Shown: positions 1 to 9,179 of the stretch, piece by piece
Position numbering within the stretch: position 1 is the first letter of the stretch
Layout: every line of letters starts with the position of its first letter
Source: Chara braunii
Taxonomy: Eukaryota; Streptophyta; Charophyceae; Charales; Characeae
Assembly: GCA_003427395.1 (NCBI GenBank)
Contig: BFEA01000015.1
Coordinates: 2,021,399-2,083,735, forward strand
Length of the DNA stretch: 62,337 nucleotides
Reading direction: 5' to 3'
Program-made: the position numbers and the translations under genes
Notes under the pieces: generated by a model
Databases searched by the model: none
What the model saw: the letters and a program-made list of their open reading frames with translations, nothing else
Told to the model about the DNA's origin: nothing

Positions 1-345
1 CCCGTCCCAACGGATGACGGATGAAAAATCCGAAGGGGCAGTAAGAACCTGTCACTAGCCACAGAGTGACCTGACTCACAGCCTATCGTCCCGGTCATTA
101 TAGCAGGCACATGGACAGAAAAACGCACCAAATACATCTACCATGACCGGGAGTAATTGGGGTGAAGACGGTCAGTGACAACGACACCAATCAGTTTCAA
201 CTAGACGTAAGAGTGGTTTAGATTGGGGAATTGAGAGTAATACTTGGAATTGCGATATTTGAGATCCGATTAGCCGTTTCGATCCCAATATCTGGGATTG
301 AGAAAGATCAGACGAGACCTTTGGACTTCCACATCACGTGGAAAA
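1..345. other. unassigned sequence, no gene seen
   Basis: I see no recognisable gene, repeat or terminal inverted repeat in this stretch. Short open frames run into the adjacent poly(A) tract and read as lysine runs, which is not evidence of coding. Confidence 0.5.
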
Positions 346-399
346 GCCGTCGGATCTCAAAAAAAAAAAAAAGAAAAAAAAAAAAAAAAAGCCGTTGGA
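346..399 (+). repeat. poly(A) insertion flanked by 9-bp direct repeats
   Basis: An A-rich tract (about 31 nt with one G) sits between GCCGTCGGA (346-354) and GCCGTTGGA (391-399). Only four extra bases (TCTC) lie between the left repeat and the tract. This is the signature expected of a target-primed insertion consisting of little more than a poly(A) tail. The two flanks differ at one base. Confidence 0.6.
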
Positions 400-499
400 C
401 AAAATCCTTCCACAATCAATCCCGATTGCAACCCGCGACGAATCGGGACGAAATATCCACGAGCACAAACCCTGCACACGCACCCTACGTGCAGTTATT

Positions 500-623
500 C
501 AATTCGGGGACCGAGACTTACACATAGCAGCGACTAAATTTGGGATCTCTCTCTCTCGCGCGCGCGCGCGCGTGATTCAGTTCGGGGACGGAGACTTAAA
601 CATAGCAGCGACTAAATTTGGGA

Positions 624-679
<56 letters not shown>

Positions 680-724
680 GCGTGATTCAGTTCGGGGACC
701 GAGACATAGCAGCGACTAAATTTA

Positions 725-791
<67 letters not shown>

Positions 792-872
792 CCCCTCACC
801 CACCCACATCCACGCGCACACAGACTGATTCAGTTCGAGAACCGAAACTTACACATAGTAGCAGTGAATTTG

Positions 873-963
<91 letters not shown>

Positions 964-984
964 GAGACACACACACACACACAA

Positions 985-1026
<42 letters not shown>
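500..1026 (+). repeat. compound tandem repeat: ~50-bp unit plus (CT)n, ending in (CA)n
   Basis: Four diverged copies of a unit reading roughly ATTCAGTTCGGGGACCGAGA...TTTGGGATC begin near 500, 576, 685 and 829. Each is followed by a (CT)n array. The CT array tends to lengthen from copy to copy, up to about 75 bp at 877-951, where it passes into a (CA)n array (952-1026). The unit and the microsatellite therefore duplicated together. The Leu-Ser or Arg-Glu frames through it are artefacts. Confidence 0.85.
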
Positions 1027-1027
<1 letters not shown>

Positions 1028-1445
1028 GGAGCCTGCCTTATCGCACACGCTAGCATGAATCAGATTATTCTACAGCGTTACCTTTCAAAGCCAATCACCC
1101 AACCAACGTGCAGAAGCACGCAAGCTCGGACCTCGAGAACAATCTCACCGGTCGCCTCTGCACAGACATTTACAAACAAGCTTTGCATACAACACCGCCA
1201 CTATCTCCCCACATACACACACGCACAGGACAGACACACACAGACATCCACATTCAGCCGGTTGGAAGGCACGCAGCCCTTCCTTTCGTTTTTCGTCTCA
1301 TTCTGCAAACGCCCTCTTCTTCCCGGCGTCTTTTGTAATAGACCCATCGTGAAATTCGCGCTCGCCATCGCTGAGCTAATTAATCACTACTAACGTCTTC
1401 CAAAAGCCGAACAAATGCATTAAATGATACACACTCTTGCCGGAT
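1027..1445. other. unassigned sequence downstream of the minus-strand gene
   Basis: No recognisable gene or element. This interval lies 3' of the minus-strand membrane-protein gene and would hold its 3' UTR and polyadenylation signal, but I could not identify a convincing signal. Confidence 0.4.
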
Positions 1446-3536
1446 TTACGCAGCATCGATCTCTCGGCTGTACGACTCAATCTGGCTGACAAACATTCTG
1501 GTATTCGACCTACCGCGGTCTTTCTTGGCCAAATCTTCCTTCATCCGTTTAGCATCTTTCGTCCACAAGGACATTGCAGCTCCTGCTGCTGCTGCTGTGC
1601 CATCACCTCCTCCTCCGCTGCGGATCATATCCGTTCCTCCCTTGGCACTTGTCGCCGAAGAGTGCTGCGCCACCTGAGCTAAGCTCCGCCCGGAGCCGGA
1701 GCTTAGCGGAGGCTGATGGCTAAAACTCTTCACTTGCAGTGCCACGTCACTCGTTTTCCCGCCATCGACTTGCTGCAATGCCATGCCATTCAATTTCCCA
1801 CCAGTCTTTTTGGTCATCACTCGTTCACCTTGTTGTTGATAATTAACACCCGCCACCCCAATTTTTCTCCCTCCACCGGCCCCTGAACCCGCCGCCTCCC
1901 TCTCCTCGTCCACAACTTGCCCCTCTTCCCACACACAGCTACTTTCTTGCCATACTGGACACCTGTTCGTGGTGCAGTGGAGGACACCGCGGAGGCTGTC
2001 CCTGCTCGGAGACATAGTGATCTTCTGCTCCTTCAACTCGGTACTTGTCATCATCATACCGTCCCTCAGCTCGACACCTGTCATCCTATCTTGACGATCG
2101 GACGTGGCATTACTCGCACCCCAACTCGAATCTTCCTCGTTACCAACCCTCCTTTCTCTGACACCCTCTTCTGGCGCATGTCTCCTCTCTCTCTCATCGG
2201 TCGCCCATTTCCCGTCAATTGGCCGACCGGCAGGATTACCGCCGTCCGCCGGTTCTTGATGAATGTGGACGCAAATCGGAGCAGCAGGGGAATCTTGGCC
2301 AAGCGCAGCCGTGCTTGATCCCCCGCCAAAAAGACGCAATGGATTCCCGCCACGTGGCTCGTCCTGAGTATTACTCCCCACCGAACCTTCAAGAACTACT
2401 TCCAGAAACTGTTCCTCTCCGTCTCGCAGATCTCTCTCTACTCCGTCGTCATCGCCATCGCCTCCCTTTTCGTTGGGCTTTTTCTTCCCCCTTGGTGCTT
2501 CGTCCTCCGTCGATCGGTCCAATTGCTGTTGCTGCTGCTTGATTACAGAGTAGAACGCGCTCTCCTCTCTCGAGCAGGACAAGGCTCTGACGATCGCCGG
2601 AGCCGGCGAACATCCAGGTCGGACATGCCCTGCAGAGGCTCCGTCGACACAACCCGTCCTTGATGGGGTCCCAAGCTCCCTACTCTCACCCTCACCCATC
2701 GCGGCCCCTTTGCTACCGCTACCCCCCCAGCAAGACCACAGAACGACAAACGAGACAGCGCTGATGATTAGCACTGCGACCGCGACAATCACACCCCACA
2801 TCACCGTCCGCATCTTCGAAGAATCGTTGTCGTATCCCGGCTGATGATGCCCACTATGAAGGCGATCTGGAGAACCGTTCACCTCAAGCGCCCCCAGCGG
2901 TTCCGATCCCGATAGCTGATCCTGGACGGTCTCCATCGGTCCCGATGGCACAGCGGCCGCGATCTCCTCTGCTGCCGATGGTCCCGCCGTCCTCATCTGT
3001 CCCGATCGCGATGGCGAAGCCGATTCCGTGGACCGGTGCGAGTCCGAAAGGACGGCAGCAAGAGACGGAGAAGAAGACGAGGAGCCGCTGGGTGAGAGAT
3101 GAGGGTAATCAGGCATGGCTGAGGATTGAACCCGGGCGTCGGTGAGTACAACGAAGTAATGGGACACGATCATGAGCGCAAGAAGCACGATCGACCGCGG
3201 CGAAGAAAACGCCTTAGGAGTGAGTCCGACCCGGAGGGCGACCAAATAATGCAAGTCAAAATCCATCGCCGTGATGGCGGGAACGGGCAGGTAACGGCGA
3301 TGATGGCGGGAAAGGCAGGGCCGATGATAGGCAACGCTCAGAAGGTTGTCTTGGTAAAGGCGAGTGACGGCTTGCGACGTAGCATCGTCTACATTGCGAC
3401 GACGATCGAAGGAATGTCCAACCACCATATTATCAGCATTGGAGGCGTCAAGTCTTGAAGCCGAGATCTCAACAGATTTCAAGACGCACGTTGCAGAATC
3501 TGCTCCGGCCATTTGCATCATCATCGAACACGGCAT
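1446..3536 (-). CDS. predicted single-pass membrane protein, unrecognised
   Basis: This is an uninterrupted 696-codon frame and the only long one that is clearly not a transposon. Two hydrophobic segments are visible: about residues 115-132, just after the internal Met91 and ending in TDA-RV like a signal-peptide cleavage site, and about residues 245-268 (VMWGVIVAVAVLIISAVSFV), followed by WSCWGG with a juxtamembrane cysteine. The ectodomain between them is Ser/Pro-rich. The cytoplasmic tail of about 425 residues is low in complexity: Gln5 near residue 334, acidic and basic clusters, and Gly/Ser/Ala runs near the C-terminus. Starting at Met91 (ATG at 3264-3266) would give a classic signal peptide plus one transmembrane helix, so I favour a type I protein with that start over the first Met. 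There is no kinase, LRR or lectin motif. I do not recognise the family, and introns or extra exons cannot be excluded. Confidence 0.55.
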   Translation of the reverse strand: MPCSMMMQMAGADSATCVLKSVEISASRLDASNADNMVVGHSFDRRRNVDDATSQAVTRLYQDNLLSVAYHRPCLSRHHRRYLPVPAITAMDFDLHYLVALRVGLTPKAFSSPRSIVLLALMIVSHYFVVLTDARVQSSAMPDYPHLSPSGSSSSSPSLAAVLSDSHRSTESASPSRSGQMRTAGPSAAEEIAAAVPSGPMETVQDQLSGSEPLGALEVNGSPDRLHSGHHQPGYDNDSSKMRTVMWGVIVAVAVLIISAVSFVVLWSCWGGSGSKGAAMGEGESRELGTPSRTGCVDGASAGHVRPGCSPAPAIVRALSCSREESAFYSVIKQQQQQLDRSTEDEAPRGKKKPNEKGGDGDDDGVERDLRDGEEQFLEVVLEGSVGSNTQDEPRGGNPLRLFGGGSSTAALGQDSPAAPICVHIHQEPADGGNPAGRPIDGKWATDERERRHAPEEGVRERRVGNEEDSSWGASNATSDRQDRMTGVELRDGMMMTSTELKEQKITMSPSRDSLRGVLHCTTNRCPVWQESSCVWEEGQVVDEEREAAGSGAGGGRKIGVAGVNYQQQGERVMTKKTGGKLNGMALQQVDGGKTSDVALQVKSFSHQPPLSSGSGRSLAQVAQHSSATSAKGGTDMIRSGGGGDGTAAAAGAAMSLWTKDAKRMKEDLAKKDRGRSNTRMFVSQIESYSREIDAA

Positions 3537-4397
3537 GGCCTCTCCTCCTCCTCCTCCTCTTCCCTTTTCACGGCGCCTCCTATAGCGGTAGACTAGTCAG
3601 AAAGTGCCAACGATGTCTGCTACCATGACCCAGACAGATGAAGGCCAAAAACAAAAATACAGCAAAAGTACATGCAATTGTGTAAATGATGTGTATGAAC
3701 ATATGACAAACGAATGTTGACGGAATCGTCACCCCTTTCCATTCAACCCCGCAGCAGTGGACAGCACATCAGCAGATCTTCATCGTGTTCAAGAATCTTC
3801 ACGCCACCTTCGGAATGCACGATTTCTTTTCATTAGAAAAGAAAATAAACAAGGCGGCCAAAATCCTCCTAGAGCAGATCTGCATCTCTATCTCTTGACG
3901 ACCGACTCACTGACTTAAAGACCTGCGCATTGCTCGATGCTGCCAAATTGCGGGATTGCCCTCCTCTTCAGGAGCTGGTAGGTAATCTGCGAGCTATGGC
4001 TGTTGCTATTTGACAACCCTCCATCCATCCCCGAACCAAATTGCAAGGAACATCATATCATACAAGCATCCCCCTCCTCCGCGTTAAGAAAATGTCATTC
4101 TGTACAACAAACCTCTCCTCTCTCGAAGACGAGAGCTAGTACTAAAGCCTTGGTTACCTTGTCAAATTCCGCCGATCAAGAAGGTTGCGCGCCTGAGTAG
4201 AGCAGGCCTTGATTACTTTGTCGAATTTGGCCCCGATCAAGGTTGCAGATCAAAACTTACCGACCAAAAGACAATTAAGAAAAACAGCGAGTACTACCCA
4301 GGCACTGGATCAATCAAATCGATCAAAAGTTCATCAAAAATCTCAAAGAGCAATTACAGTATCTTGCCGAGGCAAGGCTATGCCTGAACAGGTTCGG
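3537..4397. other. upstream region of the membrane-protein gene, no gene seen
   Basis: This would contain the promoter of the minus-strand gene. Near 3550-3560 there is a short (CCT)n run. I see no convincing TATA box, no repeat structure and no coding frame of note. Confidence 0.35.
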
Positions 4398-4827
4398 AAT
4401 CAAGAATAAACGATCAACGATCAAGGATCAAGAATCAGCGATCAAGAATCAAGAATCAGCGATCGAGGATCCAAGACCATCGCATAAGGATTACGAATCA
4501 ACGACCAGGGATTAGAATCAACGATCTAGGATCAGAATCAACGATCGAGGATCAAGAATCAACGATCAAGAATCAGAATCAACGATCGAGAATCAAGAAT
4601 CAAAGATCAAGGATCAGGAACCCACAATCATGAATAAAGAATCGAGGATAAAGGATTAACAATCAATAATCAACGGGATCAAGGACCAAGAATTGAGGAT
4701 CAAGCATCAAGGATCAAGGATCACGAATCAAAAGGATCAAGGATCAAGGATCAAGAATCAACGATCAAGGATCAAGAACCGACGATCAAAGATAAAGAAT
4801 AAAAAATCAAGGACCATGGATCAGAGA
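4398..4827 (+). repeat. degenerate heptamer minisatellite, consensus RATCAAG
   Basis: About 60 consecutive units can be read with a 7-nt step, mostly GATCAAG, AATCAAG, GATCAAC, AATCAAC, GATCGAG and AATCAGC, with occasional 6- or 8-nt slips. The best-ordered part is 4684-4815. Open frames through it (Arg/Lys/Ile/Asn-rich) merely reflect the repeat. The sequence does not match the plant telomere heptamer TTTAGGG. Confidence 0.85.
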
Positions 4828-4835
4828 ACGGAGCA

Positions 4836-5030
4836 AATTTATCGATTACTGCATCATCCAAAACGTATTTATCGATTACCGCATCATCGAAAACGTACAA
4901 AATCTCGTAAGTATCAGTCTGAGGATTTCCGACAGCGAGGACAATCATCGAAAACGTACAAAATTTCTGCATCATTCTTCATCGGGCAATGCTTGATTAG
5001 GCAAATTTCCGACAGCGAGGACAATCACGA
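4836..5030 (+). repeat. short local duplications next to the heptamer array
   Basis: A ~31-bp unit containing TTTATCGATTAC-GCATCATC is tandemly duplicated from about 4837. The block TTTCCGACAGCGAGGACAATC occurs at about 4927 and again at about 5008. These look like small replication-slippage or conversion duplications. No gene is evident. Confidence 0.6.
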
Positions 5031-5885
5031 AGAACACCACCTCTTACAGATCGTGTCTAAGATACTGCTATCGTTCGGCACACTCCATATTCTCAACATA
5101 ACGAATAGATTGGAGTCCATTTAAACCACCACTCCCCCCAACGCAAAACCTCTCCTCCCTACCGGTAGCACCGTTTCACTAGGGGTAGGCAAAAAACCTC
5201 CTCCCACCATATGATCATTCCTCACTCTTAGTGGACAATTTGGCACCGTCGTGATCAGCAAGATTGCGCGGACGACGAACCGGCCTGAGTGTGCCCTTCG
5301 GTTTCCCTCACCATTTCCCCACGGGCAGAAAGACATGGATCCTTCCCCCTCCCCTTCGCTTTTACCTCCCCCCCCTCCCTTCCCCTCCCCTTGGCTTTTA
5401 CCTATTCCGTAGCAAGCGGACAGAACTCCCGTCCACTCTTCTACCTCATTCGCCTTAGGGTCAGATCCCACTACCCTGGATTATTCATTTTTGACCCTCC
5501 CCTCGATTACGAAGATCAACGGTCAGAAAAGAACAATAGGGGCTAGTGGGATCTGGCCTCCTTACTCCTGGGGACAGCCGCCGCCGCAACCGCCGCCGGC
5601 GCCTCCTCAATTCTCATCAGCAAAAATTCTCATCAGCAAAAAAAAGACGACCTGCGAAAAACATGCCTAGCAGTAGCAGCGGCGCTCCATAGCGCCCCCC
5701 CCCCCCAACCACCGCCTACACTGACAAAGAGGCGCAGCTTCGCGGGAGATCCGCAGCTGGTTTTATGCACACCCGACCTTCCAGAATTGTCATTGATCGG
5801 GTCGTATTGAGAATAGACTACAGAGCAAAGTCACAAATCCGTTTTTTTCTCGTTCCTCAGACGCAATACGACTGGCCGGACAAAG
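5031..5885. other. unassigned sequence with C-rich tracts
   Basis: Pyrimidine-rich stretches occur at 5344-5400 and a C run at 5695-5706. A 17-bp tandem duplication (TTCTCATCAGCAAAAA) lies at about 5615-5645. I see no gene or recognisable element. Confidence 0.4.
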
Positions 5886-5893
5886 GGCAACGT

Positions 5894-5928
<35 letters not shown>

Positions 5929-5932
5929 ACGT
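5886..5932 (+). repeat. poly(A) insertion flanked by 8-bp direct repeats
   Basis: GGCAACGT (5886-5893) is followed by C and about 30 uninterrupted A residues, and then GGCAACGT again (5925-5932). The direct repeats are identical. Nothing other than the A tract and one C lies between them, consistent with a tail-only retrotransposition event. Confidence 0.7.
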
Positions 5933-7074
5933 TGCAACTTAGATAAATATATATACACCAAATAAAAAAGAAGGTTTGCTCCGTGGCTGGCTGCGTCGCG
6001 TTCGCCTGCCTGCCGATGGTGTCGCTCGATCTCTCTCTAGCGTACAGAGGGGCTAATGATCCAGCGCAGTGCCACAGAGAAACAGAGAGGAGAGGAGAGA
6101 GAGAGAGAGAGAGAGAGGGGCCGAGGGGGGGAGAGGGGTAAATCACAGACAACCTCCGCCTCTCTGAAGCAGTGAGACTTGGTATTCGTTATGATGCCGA
6201 CTGCAGAGCGTAATGGACTTCGCCTGCAGGAGCAACAGCGTGCCATGACTCATCAGTGTTAATCTCCCTCTCCTTCAACTCCTTCAACTCCTTCAACTTC
6301 GTCGCTAAACTCATCGACAAAACCGATAGACGGAGGACAATGCCATTCTCACCCGCTCACCCGGACTCTCCACAATCAAGAAACTTGACTGCATTTGCCC
6401 GGAGATACAACACAAATACGGCCGCAAAAAGTCCTAAACACTGAGTGCATATGCCCCAGTGGTGATGCGGACTCATCCATCCTAATCACCATCTCCTTCA
6501 ATCAACTTCTTCGCAAAACTGATCTGCAAGATCGACAGACCTCACGAGGGCAATGACACTCTCATCCTCAAACTCTCGCTAAGCTGATCTGCAAGATCGA
6601 CAGACCGAGGGCAATGACATTCTCATCGGGCCTCGCTGCACTACTCTTGAATTGCACAAAAGACAAAAATCATGGACGTGTATCTTTCCATCTTCTAGCG
6701 GAATATTCACTCTCGTTTTGCACATTTCGAGAGTACTCTCCAATATCAAGAATTTGACTGTGCTCGACTCTGTCACTACGGCCAAATTGGGCCGACAAAG
6801 TCCTACAAGCCGAGGTTGCCCTTTTATTGGGCCGTCGTTAACCACGGCCAAATGATGCGGACTTCTGTCCGCAGCAGCAGCAGCAGCAATCACCCTCGTC
6901 TTGACAAGAGGAGAACCGTGCCAACACGCAGCACACTTAACCCCCTCCTCCTCCTCCTCCTCGTCGTTCGTCTGAACACCGCTTCGCTTACCAAGCTCTT
7001 CGTTCGTCTGAACACCCCTTCGCTTACGAAGCTCTTGAGGACTTGGAGCTATGATTGAGACCACTATAATCACA
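5933..7074. other. non-coding sequence with imperfect local repeats
   Basis: A short (GA)n tract lies at 6094-6116. Three diverged copies of a motif containing AACTGATCTGCAAGATCGACAGAC and GGGCAATGACATTCTCATC occur at about 6303-6350, 6517-6560 and 6574-6630. A stretch at 6650-6760 (TTGCACAAAAGAC...TTTTGCACATTTCGAG) resembles parts of 18225-18300, 23590-23640 and, inverted, 49010-49070, so it is probably a dispersed repeat fragment. No gene is seen. Confidence 0.45.
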
Positions 7075-7322
7075 TAATACTACTGCAATATAACCAACCG
7101 CCCACGGCAGGAGCTAAGCTTCTTTCGTTGTCATTCAGTCTCCCTACGGCATGACAGCTTGTTGTTACTGCAATATAACCAATCCTTCGCGCTCCCCTAT
7201 AGCGGGATAGCCTGTTATTGTCTTTCTTTTCGCTTTCGTACCTGATTACAGCAGGATTCGAACTCATTACCTGTCTGTTCCTCAGAAGATGCTTCATGCG
7301 CGTAGCCATTCAGCCACATTAG
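7075..7322 (-). mobile_element. probable tRNA-derived SINE relic
   Basis: Read on the minus strand, TGGCTGAATGGC (7305-7316) matches an RNA polymerase III box A, and AGTTCGAATCC (7254-7264) matches box B. Their ~50-nt spacing is right for a tRNA-like head. The body that follows contains GGTTATATTGCAGTA twice (plus-strand equivalents near 7084 and 7155). An internal pol III promoter plus an unrelated body is the usual SINE layout. I could not fold a full cloverleaf, so this may instead be a tRNA pseudogene. Confidence 0.4.
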
Positions 7323-7477
7323 GCGGGGGCTTCTTCCATCGTCGGACACCCAATTCTCACTACCCTACCTCTCTCTCTCTCTTTCTGGTCGTGCTGCGAG
7401 CTCTGAAGAACAAGCGCCACCTCATGCGCGGTGCCGGGGTCCCCCCCTTCCTGCTGCAACAGCCAGAAGCGGCCTAA

Positions 7478-8064
7478 GGGCACGCTCACACTAGGTACCA
7501 AATCCCCATTTTCCCCCAAAAAAAGGGTTCCCGGACAGTCGCACATGGCGAACATCTGCCCAAATTCTCAAAAGGGGTGACCATTTGTCAGCGGCCTGCG
7601 AAGCCGCGGGGGAAGGAAATTTGCGGTGACCTCCGGAGGTTACCGCAAATTCTCAAATCATTTTCTGAATTACCGTGCAAAATTGGAGAAAAAATGGAAC
7701 CCCACGATATTAGCGGCCTATCAATTGAAGAAAAGGAAATTTGGGGAAATGGGTGCACGCACGGAGCGGTCAGACGCGCGGAGCACGAGCAGAGAGGTTC
7801 GTCTGGACACCCGTTGCCAGCAGTAACGACCCAAAAAAAAAAAAGGAAAAAACAGATTGTAAAAACTGAACAATTGCATTTCCCATTTGAGGTACCACCG
7901 TGTGACCGGCGCCCTCCACAAGCACCTCGCAGAGAGCGATGTCGCGACCTTGTCTTTAGCGTGTTGGGAACACAGTGTGACCGGCCAGGGCCACATTTCC
8001 TCAAAACGGCCGTTCCCATTTTCCCATTTTTTTGGGAATTTGGGTACCTAGTGTGAGCGTGCCC
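7478..8064. mobile_element. 587-bp MITE, TAA target duplication (PIF/Harbinger-like)
   Basis: The element begins GGGCACGCTCACACTAGGTA and ends with the exact inverse, a terminal inverted repeat of at least 22 bp that stays similar further in. It is bounded by TAA at 7475-7477 and TAA at 8065-8067. A 3-bp TAA/TTA duplication with a GGG-starting repeat is the hallmark of Tourist/PIF-Harbinger elements. There is no transposase, so it is non-autonomous. Long frames on either strand inside it are incidental. Confidence 0.8.
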
Positions 8065-8342
8065 TAACAAGCGCAATTGCCATCTCATTCTCTGATCGTG
8101 CGCCGGCCTGGATTGCCATCTCCTTCTCTGATCGTGCGCCGGCCTGGATCGCGCTGTCTGTCCGCCCGTGCGCGCAACAAGCTCGGCCCCGCCCCTGCCC
8201 CTTCCGTCCGTGCGGCCATTGAAGCCGCGGTCGCCCGCCGTAGACTGCCCCCCCACGGGCACATCGGCGCCTCCACCGTTGTTCACGTCCTTCACTCCGT
8301 TGTCAGAGCGCTATTTGTTTTCCAAATTAAAAAGGAATGAAA

Positions 8343-8381
8343 AAACAGAGCCAATAAAAAAAAAAAAAAAAAACAGAGCCA
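8343..8381 (+). repeat. poly(A) insertion flanked by 11-bp direct repeats
   Basis: AAACAGAGCCA (8343-8353) and AAACAGAGCCA (8371-8381) flank AT plus an A tract. The identical repeats with nothing but A-rich DNA between them match a target site duplication around a bare tail. Confidence 0.7.
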
Positions 8382-8478
8382 TCTACCACCCCGCCAGCAG
8401 CCGGGATCTCGGATCTTGTTCCCCCGACGGCCTCACAGGTGGACAGCGCAGCAGCAATCCCGGAGATACCCTAATGCC

Positions 8479-8511
8479 CTGGGATGTTTTTTTTCTTTTT
8501 TCTTCTGGGAT
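8479..8511 (-). repeat. poly(T) insertion flanked by 7-bp direct repeats
   Basis: CTGGGAT occurs at 8479-8485 and at 8505-8511, flanking a T-rich tract with two C interruptions, i.e. an A-rich tail on the minus strand. The short repeat makes chance agreement more likely than at the other sites. Confidence 0.45.
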
Positions 8512-8520
8512 TCCTTGACC

Positions 8521-8870
8521 CAATCTGGCGCCAAATATGCGTTCGTCATCGTACTAAAGACTCGTAACAGTCACATTAGGCGGGACGGAGGGGCCAGTTT
8601 ATTTTATTTCAATAGCACCCGGCGGGTGCCAACAGAATCTGGACGCAAATACGGGCATATACACTCATTACAGTCCAATTCCACAATTTTATGCCCTACG
8701 ACTGCAATTTGGTTGCACGGAGGGGCCAGCCCATTTGAACAGCACCGCGCGCCGACAGAATCTAGCGCCAAATACGGGCATATGCACTCACGAGAGTCCA
8801 ATTGCACGATTATATGTCCCACGAGTGAAATTTGGTGGCATAGAGGGACTGACACATTTGAATAGCACCC
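8521..8870 (+). repeat. three tandem units of about 115-123 bp
   Basis: Units starting near 8521, 8635 and 8758 share GAATCTGGCGCCAAATACGG, then GCATATGCACTCA, GTCCAATT, GGAGGGGCCAG and ATTTGAATAGCACCC in the same order. Divergence between units is substantial. The array ends exactly where the foldback MITE begins. No coding function is apparent. Confidence 0.75.
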
Positions 8871-9038
8871 GGGGCTGAGGTCCCAATAGCAAATAGGATT
8901 GGACGAAGATCCTGAATCTGATTGTGTTTTGAGCATAGGTGCAGAAAGCAGATCAATCTCGATTTTCTGCACCTTTCCACAACCACGTCTAGATTCAGGC
9001 GTTCAATCCAATCAAATTTTCCACTGGGACCTCGCCCC
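8871..9038. mobile_element. foldback MITE, GGGGC-AGGTCCCA family (copy 1)
   Basis: The left end GGGGCTGAGGTCCCAATAGC pairs with the right end, which on the other strand reads GGGGCGAGGTCCCAGTGG. Inner parts of the arms also pair (AGGATTGG/CCAATC, CTGAATCTG/CAGATTCAGG, GGTGCAGAAA/TTTCTGCACC), leaving only a short loop. It is one of five copies of the same foldback in the window and the most diverged at its right arm. No open frame is present. Confidence 0.75.
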
Positions 9039-9179
9039 GGGTGCCAACAGGAGACAACTGTTCCCCTCCACACGCGGGTGTGGAGAATGCCCTCCCACTT
9101 GGACTCTGGCAAATGCACCTGCCGGCTGTGGGGCCCACATTCCCTCGGAAAAGTCCCTGCGTGAATATGGCTAGGGGCC

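Noticed and set aside
4398-4827. CRISPR-like or telomeric array
   Set aside because: There are no spacers between repeats, and the unit does not match known telomere heptamers.
4693-5124. 143-codon open frame, basic and Ile/Asn-rich
   Set aside because: It is generated by the heptamer minisatellite. The residue pattern repeats with the DNA period.
7588-8295. 235-codon minus-strand frame and others overlapping 7577-8056
   Set aside because: They lie within a MITE and across its boundary, with no recognisable motif and several competing frames.
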